Assembly: GCF_009849585.1 (NCBI RefSeq)
Contig: NZ_VCRN01000001.1
Location: 496,001 to 560,000, forward strand
DNA from: Bacillus sp. ZZV12-4809
Lineage (GTDB): Bacteria; Bacillota; Bacilli; Bacillales; Cytobacillaceae
DNA: 64,000 nt
Reading direction: 5' to 3'
Made by a program: the position numbers and the translations under genes. Shown here piece by piece: positions 32,561 to 41,051 of this stretch. The notes beneath the pieces were generated by a model. That model ran no database searches, was not told the origin of the DNA, and was given only the letters and a program-made list of their open reading frames with translations. Position 1 is the stretch's first letter. Each line of letters starts with the position of its first letter.

Positions 32561-33166
32561 ATGGTTAAATATTTAGATTACACCTCTCCATCTTTAAATT
32601 ACTTTTTTGATTTGAATAAAAGCACCCTGGTGAAAAAAGACAACAGAAACTATATAAATGTAATGGGAATTCAGCAATTAAACACGCTGGAGGATGTCTC
32701 GCTTCTTGACATCTATCTAAGCCAAAATAATGTAATAGAACCGCATTATCATCAAAATGCTGCTGAGTTGGTTTATTGTATATCGGGGGCAGCTACTGTG
32801 TCATTGCTTAACCCATTCACCAAACAAATCCAGAACTATTACATTACTCCCGGACAGGTAGCCAATGTGCCTCAAGGCTGGTGGCACTATGAGGTAGCAC
32901 ATACCGACGGCACTCATCTGCTGGCCATCTTTAATGCTCCTGCTCCGGAGGTGATCCTGGGATCTGATATTCTCAAATTAACGCCTTCCAATATTATGGC
33001 ACATACTTATTGTATGGATGAAAAGCAATGGAAAAAGACCATAGCACCTGTCCGGCCTTCAACCTTTATCGGCCCTGCTAAAGATTGCAGCAGGTATACT
33101 CAGGAACCAAACAAGCCATACCAATACAACCAGCCATATTATCCCCAGCAAATGTATTATTATTAA
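32561..33166 (+). CDS. Cupin-domain protein with Tyr-rich tail, possible spore coat protein
   Basis: The 201-aa protein has a single cupin: YLSQNNVIEPHYHQNAAELVYCISGAATVSLL with metal-type His/Glu residues and ITPGQVANVPQGWWHYEVAH. The tail NKPYQYNQPYYPQQMYYY is Tyr/Gln/Pro-rich, as in spore coat proteins that become cross-linked. Resemblance to oxalate decarboxylase-type cupins (OxdD, a coat protein) supports a coat role, which is inferred. AGGAGG precedes the start. Confidence 0.75.
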   Translation: MVKYLDYTSPSLNYFFDLNKSTLVKKDNRNYINVMGIQQLNTLEDVSLLDIYLSQNNVIEPHYHQNAAELVYCISGAATVSLLNPFTKQIQNYYITPGQVANVPQGWWHYEVAHTDGTHLLAIFNAPAPEVILGSDILKLTPSNIMAHTYCMDEKQWKKTIAPVRPSTFIGPAKDCSRYTQEPNKPYQYNQPYYPQQMYYY

Positions 33167-33176
33167 AAACTCCGCC

Positions 33177-33200
33177 GGCATGGATAGTACCATGCCTGTC
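33177..33200 (+). terminator. Hairpin after the cupin gene
   Basis: GGCATGG and CCATGCC pair around ATAGTA and are followed by TGTCTTTT, a weak terminator tail. Confidence 0.5.
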
Positions 33201-33211
33201 TTTTCAGGTCT

Positions 33212-33249
33212 TCAGCGTACAAGCCTTCCGCTGAATCCCAACCTGGACC
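33212..33249 (-). pseudogene. Fragment of an AlkD-like gene 3' end
   Basis: On the minus strand GGTCCAGGTTGGGATTCAGC and the following GGAAGGCTTGTACGCTGA closely match the last 40 bases of the AlkD-like gene at 35235. The similarity ends abruptly upstream. It appears to be the stump of a third copy. Confidence 0.55.
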
Positions 33250-33331
33250 TATTGCTATAATTGTGCAAGTAAAAGAGCTCCAATCTGATTTCTTATCATT
33301 CAAGATCTTGAATAATGGAATTTTCAAGTAA

Positions 33332-33562
33332 TTAACCGTAGTAATTATGAAACAACCTAACAATAAGGAAGATACTCACTATTCCCCAAGCTGTAACACC
33401 CACTATCCACCAAACTATAGATCTGGCTTTTAATGTACTTTCTTCACTCTCCTTATTTGCTTTTATAAAAGCAAGATTATTTTCCATACTTTTCTTCTTA
33501 AATATAAGAAAAATGATTCCAATTATAATGAATCCACTCGTTACCCAAAGTAATAAGTCCAC
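33332..33562 (-). CDS. Small two-helix membrane protein
   Basis: GTG 33562 is used, with GGAGGTGGAAAG before it. The 76-aa product has helices at about 3-20 and 49-68 with a charged loop (KKKSMENNLAFIKANKESEE). Function unknown. Confidence 0.55.
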   Translation of the reverse strand: MDLLLWVTSGFIIIGIIFLIFKKKSMENNLAFIKANKESEESTLKARSIVWWIVGVTAWGIVSIFLIVRLFHNYYG

Positions 33563-33690
33563 CTTTCCACCTCCATATTTTTGCAAATTATGCTAATAGC
33601 CTTAATAATTAAGGAAAATGACGTGTACCAATACACACACGCCATTCTATCTATAAATCTCCTGAAAACGAAAACCGAACAGGGCTCACC

Positions 33691-34110
33691 CTATATCTGC
33701 TCTCGGCTGACATAAGTCCCGGCAATCAAATCATGTATCGCCCTCTTGTCTTCTCTAAATATGACCATAAATATACTGGCCAGTGTTGTGATACCGAACG
33801 TCACATTTGCCAGTAAAAATTTTCCGATCATTTCTCTTAGAACCATCGTTTTCAAGGTCAAGCCTTCTTCATCCATTCGGCAAACCTTGATCTTAAATAT
33901 GCGCTTCCCGATGATATAACCGCTCCAGACAAGGGGAATGAATGTTAAATAAATTGTATAAATCGTTGGCCAGGTCCATCCCATCATCCAATTAAATGTG
34001 AGATCTCCCGTTATAAAAAAGAACACTGTTGAGATGGGTATAGTAAGGATGAGATTATCAATAAGGTCTGCGGCAAACCTTATGCCAAATCCCGCATTCT
34101 GTTTCTTCAT
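33691..34110 (-). CDS. RDD-family membrane protein
   Basis: The 139-aa protein begins with the RDD signature variant GFGIRFAADLIDNLILTIP and has helices plus GYIIGKRIFKIKVCRMDEEGLTL and RAIHDLIAGTYV, both typical of the family. AAGGAG precedes ATG 34110, which lies 53 bases inside the preceding gene. Some RDD proteins act in sodium or compatible-solute transport; here unknown. Confidence 0.85.
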   Translation of the reverse strand: MKKQNAGFGIRFAADLIDNLILTIPISTVFFFITGDLTFNWMMGWTWPTIYTIYLTFIPLVWSGYIIGKRIFKIKVCRMDEEGLTLKTMVLREMIGKFLLANVTFGITTLASIFMVIFREDKRAIHDLIAGTYVSREQI

Positions 34111-34549
34111 TTATCTTCTCCTTCTTTATAAAAAATTCTATAAAACTCTTAATCCCACTTCGATAATCAAAAACCTCATCCGGAACTTCAAGCTGAATGT
34201 TATTAATTTTAACAGTATCGTCATCAACCCATTCTATAACAGCTTTCTCCTCCCTATATTGCCAATAGATTTTCCTGGATTTTCGGTTTTCTTTATTAAA
34301 AATTAATTCACCCAAAATTGCATAAGACACTGTAGCACCTTCATTAGATCGATACGCTCTAACGGTATAAGTGCCATCCGGAGAAGCGGCTTCCGCAATG
34401 AACTCCTGTTTAAATCGGCTCCAATCATAAAATAGCCAATACACACCATAAGCAAGAACACCTGTCAATAATAAAACAAAACAAAGTATTGCCATCATAA
34501 CCTTACGGCGTGCCAGATTTATTTTCATATCATTTGTATGTGATGCCAA
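34058..34549 (-). CDS. DUF5412 family protein
   Basis: A TTG start at 34549 follows GGAGGGAAACCAG. The 163-aa product has one N-terminal helix and the DUF5412 core ASPDGTYTVRAYRSNEGATV and SYAILGELIFNKENRKSRKI. Its 3' end overlaps the RDD gene by 53 bases in a different frame, so the two are co-expressed. Function unknown. Confidence 0.75.
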   Translation of the reverse strand: MASHTNDMKINLARRKVMMAILCFVLLLTGVLAYGVYWLFYDWSRFKQEFIAEAASPDGTYTVRAYRSNEGATVSYAILGELIFNKENRKSRKIYWQYREEKAVIEWVDDDTVKINNIQLEVPDEVFDYRSGIKSFIEFFIKKEKINEETECGIWHKVCRRPY

Positions 34550-34651
34550 CTGGTTTCCCTCCTAATACAATGATCCTCCAGATTTATTAATGATTGGTTC
34601 AGTAAATATTTGGGTAACTTAAAATCAACATCGTGATTAAGGAGGATTTTA

Positions 34652-35107
34652 ATGAAACTGAACCTTATAATCTCGGCATCTCTCTCAGCATTATTGCTAA
34701 CAGCCTGCAATGGTGACAAAGTAGAAAATCCGCCTGAAAATGCACCTGCTGAAAACGAAAATAAAGAAGCTTCCAATGAGGCTGCATTTAATTTTACGAA
34801 TTTCGACCTTGAGGTAGAGTACAAAGATAATAAAACCATTGATGTGGATTATGAAAATGAAAAAAACGGAATGGAAGCTGCATATCAGGATGACCTTGCT
34901 GACGAGAAGTTAACATCAGATGAAGCGATGGAGAAGCTTACTCCAATTTTTGAGGGGCTTTCGTTTGATCAAAATACAGAAAATCAAGAGGTCATTAACC
35001 AGGTAAAGGACGCATTTTCAGTTGATGACAATTACCAAACATTCGAATTGGAAGTAAAATTCCCGGATGGAACGGAAAAAGAATATTCAGAAACGAAAAC
35101 TCAATAA
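34652..35107 (+). CDS. YusW-like lipoprotein
   Basis: The 151-aa protein has a lipobox (LLLTAC), an acidic Glu/Asn linker and the YusW-like domain: FNFTNFDLEVEYKDNKTIDV, LTSDEAMEKLTPIFEGLSF, YQTFELEVKFPDGTEKEY. AAGGAGG precedes the start. The domain's function is unknown; it sits on the outer face of the membrane. Confidence 0.85.
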   Translation: MKLNLIISASLSALLLTACNGDKVENPPENAPAENENKEASNEAAFNFTNFDLEVEYKDNKTIDVDYENEKNGMEAAYQDDLADEKLTSDEAMEKLTPIFEGLSFDQNTENQEVINQVKDAFSVDDNYQTFELEVKFPDGTEKEYSETKTQ

Positions 35108-35150
35108 AAATGAAATGAGCTCAGCGCATTGCCTCCTGAGCTCATTTGAC
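35107..35150 (+). terminator. Terminator of the YusW-like gene
   Basis: AAATGAGCTCAG and CTGAGCTCATTT form a 12-bp stem around a short loop; the following bases are TGACAT, so the T-run is short. Confidence 0.65.
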
Positions 35151-35234
35151 ATGCATCAGCAATCCCTGGTATCTTGGCACTCACCTATAACTATGCTGCA
35201 TTTGTTTACAGCGGCCAATTTCCCCCGGCAATTC

Positions 35235-35951
35235 TCAGCATATACAGGTCTTCCGCTTAATCCCAACCCGGTCCTTTGATTCCACTTTCTCAATATATTC
35301 CTTGGCCAAAGGCACTTTGCAGGCTGTATTTCCTACATCTACATGCACTTTTCCGATATGTTCAGCAACATTCTTCGCTTCCTCATTCAGCTCTGGTACA
35401 TAAGAGCCCACTGAAATAACAAAGCCGTTCATAACATACCTTACTCTATTTTTTTCATCATGAATGGTATTTTTAACTTGTTCCAATAATGCTCTTATTT
35501 CACTAAGATCAAGCTCGTCATCAGGTGTGATGGACACATAATTAGAATACGCGCTCCAGCCGCAGACCGAAACCATTTCATCTTCTGATTTGATCCACTC
35601 CCGGGCCAATTCAAGAGCATAATCACTTTCCGCTGCCACCTGGGCAACTGTATACTCCGCAATCATGTACCAATAGGCTTTTTCAGCCCATTCCTGTAAA
35701 GTCTCTTTTGTCATTAGCTTCGGATTGACAGATAGTCCTGCCAGATACATCGCATCATGATTTCCTGATTCAAATAATTGAAGTGCCAGCCCGTGATCCT
35801 TCTTTACAAACTTCACCAGCTTTTTCAAATCTCCAACCTTCACGCCAAAATAAGGCTCCTTCACCCCATGATTCATGAAGATCCGTTTCGTCTGATCAGA
35901 CCCAAGCTCCTCAAGCTTTTGCATAATTTCTTCATAAGTCATCTCTCTCAC
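35235..35951 (-). CDS. AlkD-like DNA alkylation repair HEAT-repeat protein (copy 2)
   Basis: The 238-aa product parallels copy 1 throughout: MNHGVKEPYFGVKVGDLKKL, GNHDAMYLAGLSVNPKLMTK, AESDYALELAREWIKS, FVISVGSYVPELNEEA and VGIKRKTCIC at the end. The two copies are the same length but clearly diverged, so the duplication is old. DNA alkylation repair is the family role; the biochemical activity is not certain. Confidence 0.85.
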   Translation of the reverse strand: MREMTYEEIMQKLEELGSDQTKRIFMNHGVKEPYFGVKVGDLKKLVKFVKKDHGLALQLFESGNHDAMYLAGLSVNPKLMTKETLQEWAEKAYWYMIAEYTVAQVAAESDYALELAREWIKSEDEMVSVCGWSAYSNYVSITPDDELDLSEIRALLEQVKNTIHDEKNRVRYVMNGFVISVGSYVPELNEEAKNVAEHIGKVHVDVGNTACKVPLAKEYIEKVESKDRVGIKRKTCIC

Positions 35952-36073
35952 CCTTTCAATCCATTGCTTCCTTTACATTATCGGCCATGTTTAAATGCTT
36001 TTAGCCAAAAATCGGGATGTTTTTATGCCGGGCTTTCAAAAGGCATTTTTATCACACTTACTCCTCAGCAGTG

Positions 36074-37048
36074 CTACTGATAATTTTTTACATACTGCCC
36101 TTCTTGAAAGATCTCTTCCGCCCCCAAGGCTGTCCACTCTTTCGGAGTGCTGTCAGGATGCAGCTTAAGATAAGAATCGACCATTTTGTAGCCTTCACTG
36201 TAACCATAATGGCGCGGAAGCTCACCGCCGCCCATAATAATTTGGCTGGATCGATATCCATCCACCTTATCTAAGTCTTTTTCAATCTTGGACCAATTGG
36301 TTTTATTAAAACTTTGATTGATGGGAGTAAGCTGCCGAATATCAGGATAAACCAGCTTTTCAAACATGACTGCTTTACCTTCGAAGATTAGATTATCCAA
36401 AACGGTTACGTCCAGATTTCCATCATAAAGTTCTTCGGTCCATACACTATGATGGTATTCATGAGCGATACCCATCCTGATAGTTTCCCCGGTATAGTAT
36501 TTATTGTAGAAAACAGTTATTTTCCCGGCTCCAGCGTTTACCATAAGAGGCGTATCCTCAGAAAGCTCAACTGGAAATACACAAACAGCCGTTTCTCTCT
36601 TACCCGGTAAAATATCTGAGGACTTCAGCAGAGCCTCTTTAATGATCTCATTTGTTTTGTATTCATTAATCTTCTCAATAACGCTCTGAATTTCCTTTAA
36701 ATTTTCAGGTGCTTTATCCAATATCGGGTCCGCCATATGAATGTACTCCTCGTCTTCGAAACAGTTATCATAAACAGGAGAAATGACTTCATCTTTATAA
36801 ATTGAATATTTTGAGCTGGTCTCTGCCTTTTCTACTCTATCCGCGTAACTGCCGAATAGCTTATAGGCATTAACAATTTTGAACTTCTGCTTTGTCTCCG
36901 GATGTTCAAACGAGTAAATAAGCTCTTCCTCAACTGCAGGCTCATTATCGTGCACCGCACTCGATTCCTCTTTTTCTGAACAGGCAGCCAGTGTAAACGC
37001 CATGGTCAGCAGAAGCACACCTGTCCTCAAAAGTGAAATTCTCCTCAA
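36074..37048 (-). CDS. DUF2268 putative zinc metalloprotease lipoprotein
   Basis: The 324-aa protein has a lipoprotein signal (FTLAACSEKEE) and a DUF2268 domain with the HExxH-type motif in RMGIAHEYHHSVW, followed downstream by the family's conserved Glu in LIFEGKAVMFEKL and the C-terminal HYGYSEGYKMVDSYLK. DUF2268 is a predicted Zn-dependent protease domain. It would act outside the membrane on an unknown target. Confidence 0.85.
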   Translation of the reverse strand: MRRISLLRTGVLLLTMAFTLAACSEKEESSAVHDNEPAVEEELIYSFEHPETKQKFKIVNAYKLFGSYADRVEKAETSSKYSIYKDEVISPVYDNCFEDEEYIHMADPILDKAPENLKEIQSVIEKINEYKTNEIIKEALLKSSDILPGKRETAVCVFPVELSEDTPLMVNAGAGKITVFYNKYYTGETIRMGIAHEYHHSVWTEELYDGNLDVTVLDNLIFEGKAVMFEKLVYPDIRQLTPINQSFNKTNWSKIEKDLDKVDGYRSSQIIMGGGELPRHYGYSEGYKMVDSYLKLHPDSTPKEWTALGAEEIFQEGQYVKNYQ

Positions 37049-37147
37049 ATATGCCCCTCCATTCCACCTATTGCTTTTTCATAATTTTACCATCAAATTT
37101 GGCGAATTGCAGTTGCCAATTAGAAAAGGTCTGTCAGACATAAATGG

Positions 37148-37918
37148 CTATACTTCCCTTACCTTCCTGCAAACATAGACCATTTCATGGCTATCGCAGG
37201 TAATAGGGGTCTCCTTCCAATCACTATAAATATTCACAATCTCCAATCCGTTAGAGGAAAGAATCCTGTCCATTTCTCTCGGAAAAACATATCGCAACTC
37301 TATATTAGTTCTTTTTTCATCTATTTGTTTTCCTTCTTGATCATAAAATTTTCGAATGGTGGTATAGTGCTGTACCTGACTTATTGAGTCGTACCTGCTG
37401 ATTGTATAAACATCAACTTTATTTTGATTATCCGGGTCGTTATACGTTTTCCAATATTCTTCATTTGCAGGCTGCAGCAGCTCTTCTCCATTGGGAAACC
37501 TTGTTCCAAATACAAAGAGGCCGCCAGATTCCAAATGTTTATTAACAGAAGATAAGAAAGCATCCTGATCTTCATTCGTTAAAAAATGCTGAAAAGAATT
37601 TCCGACTGAAAACATGAACTTACTTTTTACACTAAGGCTGAGCCTTCTGCAATCCTGCTCCACCCAATCGATTTGCAGACCCAGCTCCGCAGATTTCTTC
37701 CTTGCAAGGTCCAGCATCCCTCTATGTACATCAACACCGATTAAATGATGGCCCTTCATTGCAAGCGGAATGGTTGCCCGTCCTGTCCCGCATGCTAAAT
37801 CAATGATGGGTCCATCCGTTTGTGAAGCCCATTGCAGCAGATAGGGAATTTCCCCTTGAAAGAGACCATTCTCTTGATCATATAAAAGTGGATCATTGTA
37901 TTCCTCTGAATTTTTCAT
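37148..37918 (-). CDS. Class I SAM-dependent methyltransferase
   Basis: The 256-aa protein has motif I PIIDLACGTGRATIPLAMKG, post-I GVDVHRGMLDLARKK, an acidic motif WVEQDCRRLSL and FSVGNSFQHFL. This is the methyltransferase-25 fold found in small-molecule methyltransferases. The acceptor is unknown. Confidence 0.88.
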   Translation of the reverse strand: MKNSEEYNDPLLYDQENGLFQGEIPYLLQWASQTDGPIIDLACGTGRATIPLAMKGHHLIGVDVHRGMLDLARKKSAELGLQIDWVEQDCRRLSLSVKSKFMFSVGNSFQHFLTNEDQDAFLSSVNKHLESGGLFVFGTRFPNGEELLQPANEEYWKTYNDPDNQNKVDVYTISRYDSISQVQHYTTIRKFYDQEGKQIDEKRTNIELRYVFPREMDRILSSNGLEIVNIYSDWKETPITCDSHEMVYVCRKVREV

Positions 37919-37929
37919 ATTATGCCGAT

Positions 37930-38124
37930 TTAATTCTCCCTTCCATCTTCATACGAGGCTTGATTTTTTGCTTCAATTTTATGAGGTTCCCTGCTGTCTT
38001 TCCTTATCAGACCAGTATCCAAGTCATCGAATGGGGTAAAGCCGCTGCTTGAGCCGCCTCTCCCGGACTTGAATATGGGAAAAAGAAGAATATTGATCAT
38101 AAAACCTAATACAGCAATTAACAA
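37930..38124 (-). CDS. Small membrane protein with charged tail
   Basis: The frame appears to start at TTG 38124; GGTGGAG lies about 12 bases upstream, and an in-frame stop occurs a few codons before. The 64-aa product has one helix (LIAVLGFMINILLFPIF), then a Gly/Ser-rich and charged tail. Function unknown. Confidence 0.5.
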   Translation of the reverse strand: MLIAVLGFMINILLFPIFKSGRGGSSSGFTPFDDLDTGLIRKDSREPHKIEAKNQASYEDGREN

Positions 38125-38152
38125 AATATAGAGCTACTCCACCTCAAATCCA

Positions 38153-38239
38153 TTATTTCTTAAGCATCCATATAACAAAAACTATCCCCAATAAGAGTAA
38201 ACACAAAATAAGTCCTGGAACAACTATATTAGACACCAT
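38153..38239 (-). CDS. 28-aa single-helix membrane peptide
   Basis: ATG 38239 follows TTAGGAGGTACATAA, a very strong ribosome site. The peptide is MVSNIVVPGLI-CLLLLGIVFV-type single helix ending WMLKK. It may be a small regulatory or structural membrane peptide transcribed with the gene at 37930. Confidence 0.6.
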   Translation of the reverse strand: MVSNIVVPGLILCLLLLGIVFVIWMLKK

Positions 38240-38436
38240 TTATGTACCTCCTAAGAAAATACAAGTTTAGTACTCTTTCTTTATCTAAACTTTTAATTAA
38301 AAACCGTAAAAATCACTCATGGATATTTGTTGCAATTTTTCACAAAAAAGGATAATTTTAATTCATTAAGAATAAAATGTTACATCTGTGCAAAGAGAAA
38401 ACGAGAAAGAACGCTATGAAAAAGGGGATTGAAACT

Positions 38437-38688
38437 ATGCAAAAGTATAGAAGGAGAAACACGCCAGCTTTCACTTTTTTGGCCTACTTTACATTAATTG
38501 CCGGTGTTGGTTTGTTTCTAATCGGCCTCTATAATGCCGATATGCAACTCAATGAGAAAGGTTATTATATTGCGGTCATGCTCCTGGTTGCAGTTGGATC
38601 CATTCTTACCCAAAAAGTGACACGGGATAATGCTGAAGATGCGGAAATCCTGGCAGAGCAAGAGCGCAGATCAGCTAAGATTGATTAA
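38437..38688 (+). CDS. YiaA/YiaB-type two-helix membrane protein
   Basis: ATG 38437 follows AAAGGGGATTG. The 83-aa product has the two-helix domain: AFTFLAYFTLIAGVGLFLIG, LYNADMQLNEKGYYIAVMLL, then TQKVTRDNAEDAE. The N-A-x-M-x-L-N-E-K-G-Y-Y motif is diagnostic of the YiaAB family, of unknown function. Confidence 0.8.
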   Translation: MQKYRRRNTPAFTFLAYFTLIAGVGLFLIGLYNADMQLNEKGYYIAVMLLVAVGSILTQKVTRDNAEDAEILAEQERRSAKID

Positions 38689-38715
38689 TAAATAACTCTA
38701 TCATGTTGAATAAAC

Positions 38716-38750
38716 AAAGTGCCTGTTGAAGATGACAGGCACTTATTTTT
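38716..38750. terminator. Terminator with GTGCCTG/CAGGCAC arms
   Basis: AAGTGCCTGT and ACAGGCACTT pair around TGAAGATG-type loop and are followed by ATTTTT on the plus strand and TTG on the minus strand. Serves the YiaAB gene and the convergent pseudogene. Confidence 0.8.
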
Positions 38751-39318
38751 CCCATGTATCCAGCGGAATCTCATAATCCCGAAGCATCTCGTAAAATGCA
38801 ATTCACTTCGCATACCAGTCTGCATGTAAATTCAGCACAATTACTTTGTCCCCTGCTAAACTAACCTCAAGCTGGGCCGGAGCACCTTCTTTTGTTCAGC
38901 TGAGTGACTGACTCCACCTCTTCCCACGGATAATTTTCAACAGCTCTTATATTTGCTGCGCTATTTATATGAATCCCTTTTCGTCCACATAGGTATACAC
39001 ATCAAGAGACAAATAAAATATGAAAAGAGACAGGCAGAACAAGGTAACTGCTGTTAAATTCAGCCATTTTGAAGAATTCATTTCTCTGGAATATAGAAAA
39101 AGCCCAGCCACAGCGAACAAAAGAAAAAACCCTGCACTAAAAATCACATATGATAGTTTATAGGTGATAAATGCTAAGAAATATTGAGGATGAAAGTAGA
39201 ATTTATGAATGAAGTTAACACAAATGATGCTAATGGGGATGACACTTAAAATGTAAATCAGGCTTAGGCTGAATATAGGTATTAAACCTTTTTCATGCGC
39301 AAGCTGAATTTCCATCAC
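38743..39318 (-). pseudogene. Frameshifted membrane protein gene
   Basis: From ATG 39318 three or four membrane helices are encoded up to VDEKGF, where TAA (38965-38967) interrupts. Reading on after a one-base shift gives HINSAANIRAVENYPWEEV then a second shift to GAPAQLEVSLAGDKVIVLNL, an in-frame TGA after ADWYAK, then IAFYEMLRDYEIPLDTWEK and a final stop at 38743. The joined sequence reads as one protein with an N-terminal membrane part and a C-terminal small soluble domain. At least two frameshifts and a stop show decay. Confidence 0.7.
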
Positions 39319-39477
39319 CCCACTATTTTCCTTATATTACCATATAAACACAAATATTTATATAGCTGATTTTGTGTTTTGATACTGATGCACAGAATAC
39401 TCAAGAGCCCACCATCATACATTAGAGCGAAAGTTGTTAGGGCAGGTCACTAATAATAAGACGGGGGGCATAAATGG

Positions 39478-39864
39478 ATGGCTATCAATGAAGAAGCGCT
39501 GTGTCAGCAATTCGCACGAACAATCGGCGGGCAGGAAGGGTTTGCTGGCGGGAAGTGTGTAGCAACGATTAATCGGGATGACCTGGAAGTCACCATTAAG
39601 GGGAAACCCTTTAGCGTAACAGCTTCTTTCTCATTTGAATCGATGGATGCCAGGTCAGGAAGAGCATTATGCCTGGGCAGGGTGGCCCTTTTGCAACAAG
39701 AAGTTGATGGATTTGCTGCTGCCATTATTAAACAGGGAATAACCATTTCATCCGTACACAATGAGTGGCTATTTGATCAGCCCAGCCTTATTTACGTGAA
39801 TATCCAGGATGTTGATCATCCAATCAATTTTGCAAGGAAAGTCAGAAGAGCATTAAAACGTTAA
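39478..39864 (+). CDS. DUF1259 domain protein
   Basis: The 128-aa protein has the DUF1259 pattern: FARTIGGQEGF, INRDDLEVTIKGKPF, SFSFESMDARSGRALCLGRV, and EWLFDQPSLIYVNIQDVDHP (usual form HNHMLFEQPRLYFMHF). A GGGGGG run is the ribosome site. Function unknown; family members include mycobacterial lipoproteins. Confidence 0.75.
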   Translation: MAINEEALCQQFARTIGGQEGFAGGKCVATINRDDLEVTIKGKPFSVTASFSFESMDARSGRALCLGRVALLQQEVDGFAAAIIKQGITISSVHNEWLFDQPSLIYVNIQDVDHPINFARKVRRALKR

Positions 39865-39885
39865 ACATTTCATATGAAAAATAAT

Positions 39886-39920
39886 AAAGCCCCATATAGA
39901 ATGTGAACTAATGGGGCATT
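39886..39920. terminator. Terminator between DUF1259 gene and mccB
   Basis: GCCCCAT and ATGGGGC pair around a 15-base A/T loop; flanked by AATAA and ATTTCC, so it could serve both convergent genes. Confidence 0.65.
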
Positions 39921-39923
39921 TCC

Positions 39924-41051
39924 TTATAACGCTGACTGCAAATCTTCAATGAGATCTTCCGCATCTTCAAGGCCAACTGATATTCGGATCAGGCCATCTG
40001 TAATTCCCAATTCCAGACGGCGCTCTCTCGGTATAGAAGCATGCGTCATTTTGGCTGGCAGGGAAATCAGGCTTTCAACCGCGCCCAAGCTTTCCGCAAG
40101 GGTAAAATATGTTACTTTCTTCAGCACCTCTTCTGCCTTTTCACCGCTGCCTGCATCGAATGAAATCATACCGCCAAATCCTCTGGCCTGCTTCGAATGA
40201 ATTTCATGACCTTTATGATCTTTAAAACCTGGATAATAAACCTTGGAAACCTGCGGATGATCAGCAAGAAAACCGGCCACTCTTTTCGCGTTTTCTTCAA
40301 TTTCTTCCATCCGAATGGCCAGTGTCCGAATTCCCCTGATTAACAGCCAGCTGTCCTGCGGTCCTAAAACAGCCCCGATTGAATTTTGGATAAAGTGCAT
40401 ATCTGCTGCAAGCTGTTCGGAATTCACCACAACCAGCCCGGCAACCACATCACTATGTCCGCCTATATATTTGGTGGCACTATGAAGAACGATATCAGCA
40501 CCCAGTTCAATCGGATTTTGCCAATATGGTGTACTGAAGGTGTTATCCACGATCATGAGCAGGTTCTTGGATTTGGCCAGTTTAGAAATACCGGCTAAAT
40601 CAGTAATCTTCAGCAATGGATTCGTAGGCGTCTCGACATAGATGGCTTTTGTATTTTCCTGTATTGCCGCTTCCACTGCAGCCAAGTCGCTAGTATCCAC
40701 AAAGGATACATCTACATTATATTTCGTCAAAACCTTTGTCACTAAGCGGTAAGAACCGCCATATACATCATCTGTGAAAATAACATGATCTCCTGTTGAA
40801 AATAAATGCATGACAGACGAGATAGCCGCCATGCCAGAGCCGAAAGCGAATCCGCTGTGCCCGCCTTCCAGATCCTTTATTAATTCCTCCAGTGCATGCC
40901 TTGTCGGATTTCCGGTTCTGGCGTATTCATAAACGAAATTGCCCACACCATCTTGTTTAAAGGTACTGGCATGGTGGACAGGTATGGAGACCGCACCTGT
41001 ATGTTCATCCCTCGAGATGCCGCCGTGAATCATTTGTGTTTTCTTTCTCAT
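39924..41051 (-). CDS. mccB: Cystathionine gamma-lyase / homocysteine gamma-lyase
   Basis: The 375-aa PLP enzyme has the Cys/Met metabolism fold: VHHASTFKQDGVGNFVYEYARTGNPT, SGMAAISSVMHL, YVETPTNPLLKITD, and the PLP lysine in HSATKYIGGHSDVVAG. It overlaps the mccA gene by 4 bases. In Bacillus, MccA and MccB convert homocysteine to cysteine by reverse transsulfuration. A CymR-like box in the shared promoter supports cysteine-responsive control. Confidence 0.9.
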   Translation of the reverse strand: MRKKTQMIHGGISRDEHTGAVSIPVHHASTFKQDGVGNFVYEYARTGNPTRHALEELIKDLEGGHSGFAFGSGMAAISSVMHLFSTGDHVIFTDDVYGGSYRLVTKVLTKYNVDVSFVDTSDLAAVEAAIQENTKAIYVETPTNPLLKITDLAGISKLAKSKNLLMIVDNTFSTPYWQNPIELGADIVLHSATKYIGGHSDVVAGLVVVNSEQLAADMHFIQNSIGAVLGPQDSWLLIRGIRTLAIRMEEIEENAKRVAGFLADHPQVSKVYYPGFKDHKGHEIHSKQARGFGGMISFDAGSGEKAEEVLKKVTYFTLAESLGAVESLISLPAKMTHASIPRERRLELGITDGLIRISVGLEDAEDLIEDLQSAL

